In this document: one piece after another, positions 52,634-62,602 of the stretch | Layout of the letters: every line of letters starts with the position of its first letter | Position numbering within the stretch: the stretch's first letter is position 1 | Source of the DNA: Anaerolineae bacterium | GTDB lineage: Bacteria; Chloroflexota; Anaerolineae; Anaerolineales; Anaerolineaceae | DNA: 64,000 nucleotides | Direction: 5' to 3' | NCBI GenBank assembly: GCA_013178295.1 | Contig: JABLWW010000012.1 | Location: 62,001-126,000 of the forward strand | Notes under the pieces: model-generated | Databases searched by the model: none | Seen by the model: the letters and a program-made list of their open reading frames with translations, nothing else | What the model was told of the DNA's origin: nothing | Made by a program: the position numbers and the translations under genes

Positions 52634-54757
52634 TTATATGTCAAAACCCCCCAGGCGGTCTGCGGTTGCGCTGAAGCGGCGGGGCAGGAGGGCGGCAACC
52701 CCCAGCGCGGCGGGCAGCAGCTCGACCTGAAAGGTCACATACATATAGCGGTCAGAGGGAAAGCTGAACAGACACACCACCCCGGCGGCGTATGCGATGG
52801 TCAGCGCACAGACCCACAGCAGCGGGCGGTACTGCCGCTGGCGGGCTGCCAGCAGCGTCCCGATCAGCGCCAGCCCAAACACCAGCGGACGCAGCACGGC
52901 AAAATACCCTGCCCACAGCTCCAGCAGACGGTCGCCATACGAGCGCAGAGGGGTGTACGATTGGGTAAAGACATCCGCCGCGGCGGGGGGAATTGCCTCC
53001 AGCAGGGCGGCGGGAGTGCCCCAGGTGAGCGGGAAGCCATAGCGGGTGGCAACGAGGCGCTGCCGCAGGTCGGGAGAGTAGGAGTAATCCAGCGGCGGAC
53101 CGATGAAGTAGGCGCGCAGGTTGCGCAGCAAAAACTGCGCCCCCATCTGCGGGCAGATGCGCAGGCTTTCCAGACTGACCTGCGCGTAGAGGCGGTCGTT
53201 GTCTGCCTGCGGCAGGGCATCGGCGGTGATTTGCCACAGCGCCCACAGATACTGAATAGAAGGGTCGCACAGCATGGCGTCCGCCAGTTCAGCCGGGCGG
53301 TTACGGTAGCGCCCAAAAAAGTAGTCACCGTTGGGGAAATCCTGATAGCGGGCGTGCGCTTCTGGGTTCTGCTGGAGGTAATCTTTGACCAGCGCCGCCA
53401 ATTGCGCCGTGGCTGGTCCATTTTCGGGGCGCAGCGCACAGCGGGGGGTGCCGCCGCTGGAAAAGTACACGTTGATAAACAGGTATTTGCCCGTATCGGG
53501 TGTTGGGCGGGGCAGATGCCAGCCCGCCAGCAGGCTGTGGGCGTGTTGCAGCAGCAGCGAGAGGGCAATCACCGCTGCCAGCCCGCCGACATAGCGGCGC
53601 ACACCCGCCGGGCGGTAGAAGAGCATCACCGCCAGCAGGGGCAGCGCCAGCAGGTTGGCAGCCGGTTTGAGCAGCATCATCCCCAGCAGGGCGGCGATGA
53701 ACACACCGAAGCGCCAGGCTTGCTGCGTGTATACACAGCGCACCGCACAGCCAGCCGCCAGCAGGGTGAGAAAGGCATAGGGCGTCTCGGTGAGAATGGC
53801 TTGCATGTAGCCGTAGGGCACCAGCGAGAGGATAGAAAGCCATCCCGCCAGCCGTGCGGCAGCGGGATGGATGGGGCGCAGGGTGCGGTAGATCAGCACG
53901 GGCATCAGCACTGCCAGCAGCCCCTGCAGCAGCAGGATGCCTGTAAAGCGTCCGCGCGCGGCGGCTGCGCCGCTCAACACCAGCAGCAGCGGATACCCCG
54001 GCGGGCGGTAGCGCAGCCACTCCGCCGACTGTGCGGCGATGTTGCGCGCCTGACGGTAATAGTCCAGGCTGTCGGGGAGCAGCGCGGCGGGAAAGATGAG
54101 CGCCAGCAGCAGTGCCGCAGCCAGGCTGACCGTAAAAATCGTCAGTCCGTCCTCATCCCCAAAAAGCCGCTCGGCAAGACGCCCAACACGCTGCGGGGCA
54201 GGGGGCAGGACGAGAAGCAGCAGACACAACGCAGCCGCTGCTGCCCACAGGATGAACGCTGCGGCGGGCAGAGAGTACTCCAGCCCCCATAAACTGCGCA
54301 GCGCGCCCAGCAGCACCGTGCCCAGCGCCACCCCGCCTGCCAGCACCAGCAGATTGCGGCGCACCCCCTGCCAGCCCATCCCGCGCAGCGCAGGCGAGAT
54401 AACCAGCAGATAGCCCGCCATGCTCACCAGCGCCCCCGTCCACAGCGGCAGGCGCGGCAAAAAAACGGTCAGCAGATGCGCTCCGCAGTAGAAGAACCCC
54501 AGCCACAGCGGCAGGATGAGCGCCTGAAGGCGCGCATGGCAAACGATGCGGCACACTGTCTGAGACCCGCGCGGTGCAAAACGCAGCGCCAGCCAGCCGA
54601 AAGCGGCGGTCAGCGCCCAGCACAGCGCCACCAGGGCAAACAGGGCGGGCGGTGCGGGCGGCTGGGGCAGCCGCCACACAATCACGCCTGCCAGGTTGCA
54701 GCCGACAATCAAAGAGAGCAGCGCTGCTCGCCAGCGGATTTGCAGACGGGAAAACAT
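52634..54757 (-). CDS. GT-C-type membrane glycosyltransferase (ArnT/PMT-like)
   Basis: 707 aa with at least 14 hydrophobic helices. The first loop carries LLPDSLDYYRQARNIA, matching the acidic catalytic loop of dolichyl/undecaprenyl-phosphate sugar transferases, and YRPPGYPLLL follows. A large C-terminal soluble segment (about 440-600) is present. It probably attaches a sugar from a polyprenyl carrier outside the membrane. A TACAAT box (54767-54772, minus) is 9 nt before ATG 54757. Confidence 0.75.
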   Translation of the reverse strand: MFSRLQIRWRAALLSLIVGCNLAGVIVWRLPQPPAPPALFALVALCWALTAAFGWLALRFAPRGSQTVCRIVCHARLQALILPLWLGFFYCGAHLLTVFLPRLPLWTGALVSMAGYLLVISPALRGMGWQGVRRNLLVLAGGVALGTVLLGALRSLWGLEYSLPAAAFILWAAAAALCLLLLVLPPAPQRVGRLAERLFGDEDGLTIFTVSLAAALLLALIFPAALLPDSLDYYRQARNIAAQSAEWLRYRPPGYPLLLVLSGAAAARGRFTGILLLQGLLAVLMPVLIYRTLRPIHPAAARLAGWLSILSLVPYGYMQAILTETPYAFLTLLAAGCAVRCVYTQQAWRFGVFIAALLGMMLLKPAANLLALPLLAVMLFYRPAGVRRYVGGLAAVIALSLLLQHAHSLLAGWHLPRPTPDTGKYLFINVYFSSGGTPRCALRPENGPATAQLAALVKDYLQQNPEAHARYQDFPNGDYFFGRYRNRPAELADAMLCDPSIQYLWALWQITADALPQADNDRLYAQVSLESLRICPQMGAQFLLRNLRAYFIGPPLDYSYSPDLRQRLVATRYGFPLTWGTPAALLEAIPPAAADVFTQSYTPLRSYGDRLLELWAGYFAVLRPLVFGLALIGTLLAARQRQYRPLLWVCALTIAYAAGVVCLFSFPSDRYMYVTFQVELLPAALGVAALLPRRFSATADRLGGFDI

Positions 54758-54818
54758 CCTGCGCAGATTGTAACATCCCCCGCACCGCCAGGCAAGCACA
54801 GCGCAGAGGGCGTCTTGT

Positions 54819-56741
54819 TCAAGCCGCGGCGTGGCGGTACTGGGTGCGGTAGAGGTGGGCGTATACGCCGTTGTGCGCCAGCAGTTCAGCGTGGCTGCCG
54901 TTTTCGACAATCTGCCCGCGGTCAATGACCAGGATGCGGTCGGCTGCCAGGATGGTGCTGAGGCGGTGGGCAATGACGATGCTGGTGCGCCCGGCAAAGA
55001 CGCGTTTGAGCGCCTCCTGGATGAGCGCCTCCGACTCGCTGTCCAGGCTGCTGGTGGCTTCATCCAGCACCAGCACGCGCGGGTCTTTGAGGATGACGCG
55101 CGCCAGGGCAATGCGCTGTTTTTCACCGCCGCTCAGACGATAACCGCGCTCGCCGACAATGGTGTCGTATCCCTCCGGCAGCGAGGCGATAAAGTGGTGG
55201 ATGTTAGCAATGCGGCAGGCTTCTTCCATCTCCGCCTGGCTCACCCCCAGACGGGCGTATTCCAGGTTGGTGCGGATGGTGTCGTGAAAGAGATATGTCT
55301 CCTGGGTCACCATGCCGATGTGGGCGCGCAGCGAATCGAGCGTCAGACGGCGCAGGTCATAGCCGTCCAGACGGATACAGCCCTCGGTGGGGTCGTAGAG
55401 GCGCGGGATGAGATAGGTGAGGGTGGTTTTTCCGGCACCGCTTGGACCGACCAGCGCAATCAGTTCGCCGGGGGCGGCGTGGAAGCTGACATGCTCCAGC
55501 GCCAGCGGGCGCGCCTGACTGCGCGCCGTGTCTTGCTCGCGCCCGTTGTCGGCAGGTCTGACACCCGAAAGGACAGCGGTAACGGCATCCACGCTGCCGT
55601 AGCGGTGCACGCCGCTGAGAAAGGCTTCGTCGCCGCTTTCGTAGCGGAAGGAGACATCCTCAAAGACGATTTCGCCGCGCGCCTGCTGCAGATGAGTAGC
55701 GTCGGGCGCTTCGGGGATGTCCTGCGGCAGGTCAATCACCTCAAAGACGCGCTCAAAGCTGACCATCGAGGTGGCAAACTCCACCGGGGCGCCCGCCAGT
55801 CCCTGCAGAGCGCTGTAGAGACTGGTGAGATAGGCGCCAAAAGCCACAATGGCGCCCAGCGTGAAGCTGCCGCGCATCGCCAGGTAGCCGCCCAGCCCAT
55901 AGACCAGCGCCGCCCCCAGTGCCCCCAGCAGACCGATGATGGCAAAGAACGCCGAACCCATCATGGCGCGGCGCACACCCAGATCGCGCACCTGGGCGGC
56001 GCGCCCGCCAAAGCGCTGCACTTCCAGCCCCTGACGGCAAAAGAGCTTGACCAGCAGCGCCCCGCCGATGTTGAGCGTCTCGTTCATCATGGCGTTCATG
56101 GCAGCGTTGGCATCCATCTGCGCACGCGCTGCCTGGCGCAGGCTGGCGCCCAGCCGCCGTATGGCAACCACAAACAGCGGCAGGATGGCGACGCTGATCA
56201 GCGTCAGACGCCATTCGAGGGTGAGCATCACCGCCAGCAGGGCAGCCGTCTGGATGAGGTTGGTGGCGATGTTGACCAGGGTGTTGCTGATGGCGTTCTG
56301 GGCACCGATGACGTCGTTGTTGAGACGGCTGATCATCTCCCCCAGACGGGTGTTGGTGAAGAAGCGCAGCGACATGCGCTGTAAATTTGCGTATAGCTGA
56401 AGACGCAGGTCGTAGATGACCCCTTCGCCAACACGGGCGTTGAGCCGCCGCTGAAAGACGCTGATGACGGCATTGAGCGCCGGGATGAGCAGCAGGGCGG
56501 CAGTGAGCATCCCCAGACGCGGCAGGTTGCGCGCCGGGATGGTGTGGTCAATCAGATCGCGCAGGATGAGCGGCGAAAGCAGCCCCAGCGCGGCATGGCA
56601 GAGGATGAGCAAAAACATCCCCGCCACATCCAGACGGTAGGGGCGGGCGTATCCCAGCACACGCCGCAGCAGGGCACGGCTGATCTGCGGTTTTTCGTCG
56701 CTGGAGTGCATCAGACTCCACAGCGGACCGTGCATTCCCAT
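54819..56741 (-). CDS. ABC exporter (fused membrane and ATPase domains)
   Basis: About 640 aa, one half of a type IV ABC exporter: six-helix membrane domain (about 20-335; RLNNDVIGAQNAISN), then a nucleotide-binding domain with Walker A GPSGAGKTT, signature LSGGEKQRIALARVIL, Walker B VLVLDEATSSLD and H-loop AHRLS. A 40-residue insert (GDEAFLSGVHRYGS...) sits before the Walker A. Probable lipid or drug export. A TATAAT box (56750-56755, minus) is 8 nt before ATG 56741. Confidence 0.92.
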   Translation of the reverse strand: MGMHGPLWSLMHSSDEKPQISRALLRRVLGYARPYRLDVAGMFLLILCHAALGLLSPLILRDLIDHTIPARNLPRLGMLTAALLLIPALNAVISVFQRRLNARVGEGVIYDLRLQLYANLQRMSLRFFTNTRLGEMISRLNNDVIGAQNAISNTLVNIATNLIQTAALLAVMLTLEWRLTLISVAILPLFVVAIRRLGASLRQAARAQMDANAAMNAMMNETLNIGGALLVKLFCRQGLEVQRFGGRAAQVRDLGVRRAMMGSAFFAIIGLLGALGAALVYGLGGYLAMRGSFTLGAIVAFGAYLTSLYSALQGLAGAPVEFATSMVSFERVFEVIDLPQDIPEAPDATHLQQARGEIVFEDVSFRYESGDEAFLSGVHRYGSVDAVTAVLSGVRPADNGREQDTARSQARPLALEHVSFHAAPGELIALVGPSGAGKTTLTYLIPRLYDPTEGCIRLDGYDLRRLTLDSLRAHIGMVTQETYLFHDTIRTNLEYARLGVSQAEMEEACRIANIHHFIASLPEGYDTIVGERGYRLSGGEKQRIALARVILKDPRVLVLDEATSSLDSESEALIQEALKRVFAGRTSIVIAHRLSTILAADRILVIDRGQIVENGSHAELLAHNGVYAHLYRTQYRHAAA

Positions 56742-56791
56742 CACCCCCGATTATACCCCCAGCGGCGGGGAAAAGCGGGCAGGGCGGGGGG

Positions 56792-59181
56792 TTATGGTGT
56801 CTGGGCGGGGGGCTGGCTTTCCGCCGGGGCAGCCGCGTCCTGATCAATCAGGCTGAGAAAGACCTGCACAACGCGCGGGTCAAAGTGCGCTCCGCTTTGC
56901 TCAATCAGGTAGCGCCGCGCCTCTGCCTCAGACCACGCCGGACGGTAGGGGCGGTTGCTGGTCAGCGCGTCGTAAACGTCCACCACCGCAAAAATCCGCG
57001 CGGCGAGCGGAATCTGCTCTTCTTTAAGCCCCTGAGGATAACCGCTGCCGTCCCATTTTTCGTGATGGCAGTAGGGAATATCCAGACTGGGGCGCAGATA
57101 TTCGATTTCCTCAAGCAAGGCGCGGGCAAATTCGGGATGCTGGCGCATGATGACCCATTCGTCGGGCGTCAGCCGCCCGGGCTTGAGCAGAATCTCATCC
57201 GGCACGCCCAGCTTGCCGATATCGTGCAGCAGCGCCCCGCGCTTGATGTGGGTCAAGTCGGCTTCCGTGCAGCCCAGCAGTTTTGCCATACGCAGCGTCT
57301 GCTCGACCACGCGGTAGGAATGGTTGGCGGTCTCGCGCTCGCGCAGTTCCAGCGCGCGCGCCCAGCCCAGCAGCGTGGCTTCATACGCCTGTTCCAGCAG
57401 GGCATGTGCGCGGCGCAGTTCAAGCTCAGACTGGATGCGGTCGGTAATATCACGCGTGATGGAGAGGATGCACGGCTCGCCGTTGATGACAATCACCTTT
57501 GCCGACATCAGCCCAACGCCGATCTCGCCGTTTTTGCGGCGGAAGCGCGCTTCCAGGTTTTCGACAAACCCCTTTTCCTGCAATCCCTTCACCAGCCGGG
57601 CGCGGTCGTTGGGATCAACCCAAATTGACAGCTCGAGTGAGGATTTTCCAATGACGTCTTCGCGGGTGTAGCCCATCAGCCGCGTGAACCCCTGATTGAT
57701 GTCAATATAGACGCCGTCCGCAAGACGGTTGATGTTGACCGAATCGGGCGAGGTCATAAAGGCGGTGGAAAACTTTTCCTCAGAAACACGCAGTGCCTCG
57801 GCGGAGCGGATGCGCTGGGTGATATCCGAGAACACCGCCACCATCCTGCCCGGCGATTCCTGAAAGGCGCTCACCTCATACGCGCCTTCAATGGGGTGAT
57901 GCGAGTAATCCACCCGCTCGCTACGCCATACCCCGCCGTGTATGGCGATCTGACGGTAGCGCTCGGGTATCTCGGTCTCTGCCAGCCCTGGGAATGCCTC
58001 TTCGATGGGTTTGTTGAGCAGGGCGGCGTGATCAATTCCCAGCAGCGCATCCGCCGCCGGGTTATAGCCGCTGAAGATCAGGTTTCCGGCATCATCGAGA
58101 AAATAGATGTGGACACCCATGGGGAGCGCTTCGATGATATTGCGAAATTTGCGCTCCGAAGCCTGCAGGGCAAACTCCGCCTGCTTTTGCAGATGGATAT
58201 CGCGGCTGGAAAGGGCAAACCCGCTGAGCGCGCCGCTGGCATCGTAGATGGGGTTGCCGCTGACTTCCATGTAGAGATAGTCGCCGCTGCTGTGCTTCGT
58301 CCGCAGGGCAACTCTTCTGGGTTTGCCGTCCGCCGCGGCGGCTTGGGCGTGCCCCAGCACGTGGGCCAAATCGTCCGGATGCACCAGGTCAAAGGCATTG
58401 CTCCCCAGCAGATCGTGCGGGTCGTAGCCCAGCGTGGTTTTGTAGGAGGGCGAGACATAGCGGAAGATGCCGTTGGGGTCAATCTCGGCAACCAGGTCGG
58501 TGGTGTTCTCTGCCAGGCGGCGCAGGGTGGCGTCCATCTCTTCTTGGGCTTGCTCGGCGTGCTGGCGGCGGATGATTTCGGCTTGCAGCTGCTGGTTGGC
58601 TTCGATCTGGGCGGCAAGCGCCTGCTGCAAACGTGAATACGCATACCATTGCAGCAGTGCAATCCCTAAAAGTGCAAAAAAGAAGGTGATCAGATAGGGG
58701 AGCGCATCGCCAAGAGCTGCCCCAACCGAAAGACCAGAGACGACATACGCCAGCATGCAGCCTGCCACCATCCAAAATGCGGCACGGCTGTTGATGAGCA
58801 TCCCCGCCAGAATCACCGCCAGCGGATAAAACAGCAGCATCACCGAGAGAAAACCAAAGCCGAGTGTGCCATACACTCCCAGACCAAAGCATATCACCGC
58901 TGGAAAATACCTTGCCAACGCCAGCCGCCGCGCTTTGCCCCCTGCCAGGCAGGCAGAAGCAGTGCAAGCACAATATAGATGGGAAGGGTCTCTAGAAAAG
59001 TGAACCAGCCGTCCAGGGTGAAGGCAAGGATGATGCCTGCCGCGATAGCAGAAACCAGCATCATCAGCCGCGTGATGTCGCCCGTCCAGTGTTCCTGCTG
59101 CGCGTCCCAGCCCGCGTTCACGTCTTTGGGGAGTGAATGCCCGCCGGTGCGGTTGTCGTGCGCGTCCGATCCCATATCCAT
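56792..59181 (-). CDS. Membrane-bound PAS/HD-GYP phosphodiesterase, frameshifted near its N terminus
   Basis: The N-terminal part (ATG 59181, MDMGSDAHD, two hydrophobic helices) is in one frame; the rest, from about 58940 on, is in another. A missing G in a run of five (58939-58943) would restore a single frame (reading QGGKARRLALARYF). The body has more helices, three PAS domains (about 230-600) and a C-terminal HD-GYP domain with HDIGKLGVPDE and HHEKWDGSGYP, which hydrolyses c-di-GMP. Either a sequencing error or a real mutation. ATG 59181 is favoured because it follows a TATAAT box (59199-59204, minus). Confidence 0.8.
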
Positions 59182-59298
59182 ACCAATACTGTGATTCCAT
59201 TATACCCTGCGGGCACAGAAAGCGCGCCTGGCAGACCGCTTACAATGTTTGGCGCTGTGCGGCAGTTTTTTCCCAAAAGAAGCCGCGGCGTGATATGC

Positions 59299-60138
59299 CT
59301 ATGGGTTGGGGCGGGCGTGCAGCACCAGCCCGCACAGCAGTCCCATCGCCCCAATCGAGACCAGCAGTTCCACCAGGTGCACCTGCGCCACCGCCGCCGG
59401 AATGTAGGGGTTGGGGATGAGCAGCAGTACACTGTGGTTGACGCCAAACAGCACTGCCAGGGTGAGGGCGTTTTCCAGACGCCGCCCGTGCAGCATCTTG
59501 ATCACCGGCAGGGCGGTCAGCGCCCACAGCAGACCGCGCCCCAGCTGCACGGGGATCGTCTTCCAGAGGGAAATGTTCTGCCCGCCAGCGTAATAGGCGC
59601 GCACTGCGGCGCTGCGCCATGCGATCAGATACCCGCAGGCATAGTAGATGCCCACAAACAGCACCGCCAGCAGCGCCAGCCGCCACAGCCAGCCTTTCCA
59701 GTTATAGCCAAAACGCACCCCAGCCGCACCCCGTGCCGCAGCGCGCCACCTGCCCACGATCAGCACTGCCAGGACGGAAAAGACCAGCGAACGCACCAGC
59801 CCGCGCAGCGTCAGCATCACCTGCACCGCCGGGGGGATGCCCACATCGGCGGCAAACAGCAGGGTTTCGATCAGCGTCAGCACCTGCGTGATGCTGAACA
59901 GCACCAGCGTCATCACCGCCGCCAGCTTCCAGCCGTGCCAGCGCGAGCGCAAAAAGGGGTAGATGCTCGCCAGCGCCATGAGAAAGCTTGCTCCCAGCAG
60001 CGCTGCCGGGGCTTTGGCGGCTTCGGCAGGGCTGAGCGGTTTGACCGCCGCCGGGATCAGCCCTGCAACGATAAAGGCGGCAAACAGCGCCAGCGTCAGC
60101 AGCGCAATCTGATAGAGGAGGGTGAGGATTTTTTTCAA
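59299..60138 (-). CDS. Integral membrane protein of unknown function
   Basis: About 279 aa with seven or eight hydrophobic helices and few charged residues. The likely start is TTG 60138 with a GGAAGGA site 9 nt upstream; the TTG at 60156 lies directly beside the TATAAT box (60157-60162, minus). I do not recognise the family. GVNHSVLLLIPNPYIPAAVAQVHL near the C terminus could help identify it. Confidence 0.65.
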   Translation of the reverse strand: MKKILTLLYQIALLTLALFAAFIVAGLIPAAVKPLSPAEAAKAPAALLGASFLMALASIYPFLRSRWHGWKLAAVMTLVLFSITQVLTLIETLLFAADVGIPPAVQVMLTLRGLVRSLVFSVLAVLIVGRWRAAARGAAGVRFGYNWKGWLWRLALLAVLFVGIYYACGYLIAWRSAAVRAYYAGGQNISLWKTIPVQLGRGLLWALTALPVIKMLHGRRLENALTLAVLFGVNHSVLLLIPNPYIPAAVAQVHLVELLVSIGAMGLLCGLVLHARPNP

Positions 60139-60321
60139 TGGGGTGTGTCCTTCCAAATTATAGTGGTGTCATTCGAATCCGTCTGTCCTGTACAACGGAG
60201 AAATGACCAACCCAGCCTTACCTGCTCTCAATAGCCTCACTGTGATTATAACCCCAAGCGGCGGTCTTTGCACGCTCACGAACACCATCTCGGCGGTGTT
60301 GACCATCCAACCCCTTGCGGC

Positions 60322-60358
60322 TATCACAAAAAGTGATACAATGATCACAAAAAGTGAT
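60322..60358 (+). promoter_or_regulatory. Twin operators around the promoter of the HTH-MNT gene
   Basis: ATCAC-AAAAA-GTGAT occurs at 60323-60337 and 60344-60358, period 21 bp (two helical turns). A TACAAT -10 box (60337-60342) lies between them. A dimer bound at each site would cover the promoter. Confidence 0.8.
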
Positions 60359-60362
60359 AACA

Positions 60363-60932
60363 ATGCTTGAAGCTCTTTTTTCTTCGCGCGTCAGGGCGAG
60401 ACTGCTGGAGAAATTTTTCCTCTCCTCAGGTGTTGCTTATAACGCCAGAGCTTTGGCAGTAGGTCTTGGCGAGCGTTACAGCGCGGTATGGAGAGAACTG
60501 GTCAGGCTGGAAAAATTAGGTATCCTGACCAGTCAAACCCACCCAAATTCAAAAACCTACTCTGTCAACTTAAAGAGCCCGATTGCCGCGGAACTCCGTT
60601 CGATTGTCTTAAAAACATCCGGCATCAGCAAGGTGATTCAATCTCACCTGGCAGAGGAGGGGGAGATCAAAGCTGCGTTTATCTATGGTTCTTTTGCTTC
60701 TGGTGAGGCTGATGCAAAATCAGATCTGGATCTGATGGTGATTGGCGATGTTCACCTGGAAAGCTTTGCACTTTGTATCTCCCAGGTCGAGAAAGCACTC
60801 CAACGCCCTGTCAATTACGTCATTTTCACCGAAGCGGAGTGGAACAAGAAAATCAAGGAGGGGGATGCGTTCATCATGAATGTGGTGCAATCTCCAAAAA
60901 TCATGCTGGTGGGGGACGAAAATGCCTTATGA
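60363..60932 (+). CDS. Winged-helix/MNT nucleotidyltransferase fusion, antitoxin-like
   Basis: 189 aa from ATG 60363. An N-terminal winged-helix domain (about 1-75, NARALAVGLGERYSAVWRELVRLEKLGIL) is fused to a minimal nucleotidyltransferase with Gly109-Ser110 and Asp121/Asp123 (GSFASG..SDLDLMV). The MNT enzyme may add AMP to the HEPN partner; the winged helix suggests autoregulation through the twin operators. Its 3' end overlaps the HEPN gene by 11 nt. A GTG at 60354 lies inside the second operator and is less likely. Confidence 0.87.
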   Translation: MLEALFSSRVRARLLEKFFLSSGVAYNARALAVGLGERYSAVWRELVRLEKLGILTSQTHPNSKTYSVNLKSPIAAELRSIVLKTSGISKVIQSHLAEEGEIKAAFIYGSFASGEADAKSDLDLMVIGDVHLESFALCISQVEKALQRPVNYVIFTEAEWNKKIKEGDAFIMNVVQSPKIMLVGDENAL

Positions 60933-61365
60933 GCGGCTGATCAGAGAAGGGCGCATCAAGCCCTACCGCGCTCGTTCCAGTGAGATTGCGCAACTGCTCA
61001 AGGTGGCAGAGCGCGATCTGCAAGCCGCTTCAAGAAATCTCAATGACAGTCCGGACTGGGCATACAGTATGGCTTATAACGCGGTTTTGCAAGCCAGTCG
61101 AGCGCTTGTTCTGAGCGAGGGATATCGTCCAAGGGGAGGGGAACAGCATGCCACCGTCGTTGAGTTTATTGAAGAGAAACTTGGCTCAGGGTACACAAAG
61201 CAGGTTCGCCTGTTTGACCAGATGCGCAGGAAACGCCATCGGGTCATTTATGAGACTGCCGGGTTGATTTCAAAAAGCGAAGCCGAACAGGTCATTGCTT
61301 TTGCAAAGGATTTTGTTGAAAAGGTTTCGGTCTTGATCACCCGGCAACTTGGATTGATGTCATAA
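60922..61365 (+). CDS. HEPN-domain protein, toxin-like
   Basis: 147 aa, all-helical HEPN domain. The RxxxxH-type motif lies in QMRRKRHRVIYET near residue 105, with Tyr following. HEPN proteins of this kind often act as RNases that are neutralised by the paired MNT. The start overlaps the MNT gene end. Its stop overlaps the convergent nitrilase gene by 6 bp. Confidence 0.83.
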   Translation: MPYERLIREGRIKPYRARSSEIAQLLKVAERDLQAASRNLNDSPDWAYSMAYNAVLQASRALVLSEGYRPRGGEQHATVVEFIEEKLGSGYTKQVRLFDQMRRKRHRVIYETAGLISKSEAEQVIAFAKDFVEKVSVLITRQLGLMS

Positions 61366-62148
61366 ACGATACCACTCTGGGCGGCGGTCGTTGAGCACGT
61401 GGTTGCGCTCGGTGATCATCTTATCCTCTGCCAGCGCCAGGTCGAGGGCGGCAGAGAGCACGCCGCGCCAGCGCTCGGCGGCACGCACGATGACCGCCCC
61501 GCGCGGTGAGGTCATCTGCGACATTCCCGAAAACACCGTGCCGCGCTCCTCGCCATAGCGGTTGGCGGTGGCGGTAAAGATGCGGTTCTCGATCGAGCGC
61601 GTGATCATCGCCGCCTGACAGTAGGGCAGCACCAGGTTGGCAGGGTGAAGGATGATGTGCGCCCCCTGCAGGGCAAGCGTGCGGGCGGCTTCGGGAAACA
61701 GCCAGTCAAAACAGATCATCACCCCATAGCGAAAACCGCCGTGTGCGATGACGGGCAGGGGGGTATCGCCGGGCGCAAAAAGATCGCCCTCCTTGCCAAA
61801 CAGGTGCAGCTTGCGGTAGGTGGTTTTGTGCTCGCCGCTGGCAAAAACCGCCGCGGCGTTGTAGAGCGTGCCATCGTCCGCCCGCTCGCAGATGCCGCAC
61901 ACCACCAGCCGCCCGCCTTGCGACCACTCCGCCAGCAGACGGCAGGTTGCGCCCTCGGGGATGTGCTCGGCGCAGGCTGCCGCTTCGGCACGGTCGGCAA
62001 AGACGTAGCCGCTGTTTGCCAGTTCGGGCAGCACCAGCACCTGCACCCCGGCGTGGTCGGCATCATCCAGCAGACGGCGGATGCGCTGGCGGTTGTGGGG
62101 CAGGTTGCCCACCTCAAGGTCAGTTTGTCCAACGGCAACAATCGTCAT
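61360..62148 (-). CDS. Nitrilase/carbon-nitrogen hydrolase-family amidohydrolase
   Basis: 262 aa. The catalytic Glu-Lys-Cys triad is visible: Glu in LPELANSG, Lys in YRKLHLFG and Cys in MICFDWLFPE. Size and motifs fit small omega-amidase/N-carbamoyl hydrolase-like members; substrate unknown. A TATAAT box (62187-62192, minus) gives about 30 nt of leader without a clear ribosome site. Confidence 0.87.
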   Translation of the reverse strand: MTIVAVGQTDLEVGNLPHNRQRIRRLLDDADHAGVQVLVLPELANSGYVFADRAEAAACAEHIPEGATCRLLAEWSQGGRLVVCGICERADDGTLYNAAAVFASGEHKTTYRKLHLFGKEGDLFAPGDTPLPVIAHGGFRYGVMICFDWLFPEAARTLALQGAHIILHPANLVLPYCQAAMITRSIENRIFTATANRYGEERGTVFSGMSQMTSPRGAVIVRAAERWRGVLSAALDLALAEDKMITERNHVLNDRRPEWYRL

Positions 62149-62260
62149 AGCGCACCAGCGGGGGAGGGGAGTCTTGATCTGCCCATATTATAATCCACAC
62201 ACGGCGCGGAGGAGACAATCAGCACATATCATTGGGCAAGTGATGGGCGCAAGCATTCTC

Positions 62261-62357
62261 CCCTCCCTCTGGGAGGGGACGGGGGAGGGTAATTCCCTCC
62301 CTCTGGGAGGGGACGGGGGAGGGTAATTCCCTCCCTCTGGGAGGGGACGGGGGAGGG
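62261..62357. repeat. Tandem 34-bp repeat, 2.9 copies
   Basis: Unit: CCCTCCCTCTGGGAGGGG, then ACGGGGGAGGGTAATT. Copies at 62261-62294, 62295-62328 and 62329-62357 (last one lacks TAATT). Each unit contains the hairpin CCCTCC/GGAGGG. Single copies of the unit core occur at 13669 and, reversed, near 50926. A GGGGCAAGCCCCAT palindrome follows (62358-62372). Confidence 0.9.
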
Positions 62358-62380
62358 CGGGGCAAGCCCCATCTACGCGT

Positions 62381-62432
62381 GGCAAGTTTTATGCTTTTGA
62401 TAAGATATATTATCAAAAACATAAAACCTGCC
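62381..62432. repeat. 52-bp AT-rich inverted repeat
   Basis: 23-bp arms (62381-62403 and 62410-62432) with two mismatches and the 6-nt loop GATATA; ends GGCAAG and CCTGCC. It lies in the 454-bp gap between the nitrilase and the B3/B4 gene. It could be a bidirectional terminator or a mobile-element relic. A TATCAT (62464-62469) downstream may be the -10 of the next gene, leaving a leader of about 125 nt. Confidence 0.8.
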
Positions 62433-62602
62433 AAAAAACTCCCTCCACAAACACACAATTGTGCTATCATTGAGCGAGTTTAAACACCAATCCCTCAAAG
62501 GTGCCTGCGGATCTTTTTCCCAACGATACCACCCGCGCTCAAGGCATCATCAGAGCAGGAAAATGACTTTTAAAAACCTATCAAAAAGTGAGCTAACCTG
62601 TG

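Noticed and set aside
62261-62357. CRISPR array
   Set aside because: The repeats are directly tandem without unique spacers and no cas gene is present.
62490-62560. Minus-strand GGGTGGTATCG resembling the T-box antiterminator sequence
   Set aside because: It is not an exact T-box core (GGGTGGNACCGCG), is antisense to the B3/B4 gene, and the gene on that strand is a nitrilase with its own promoter.
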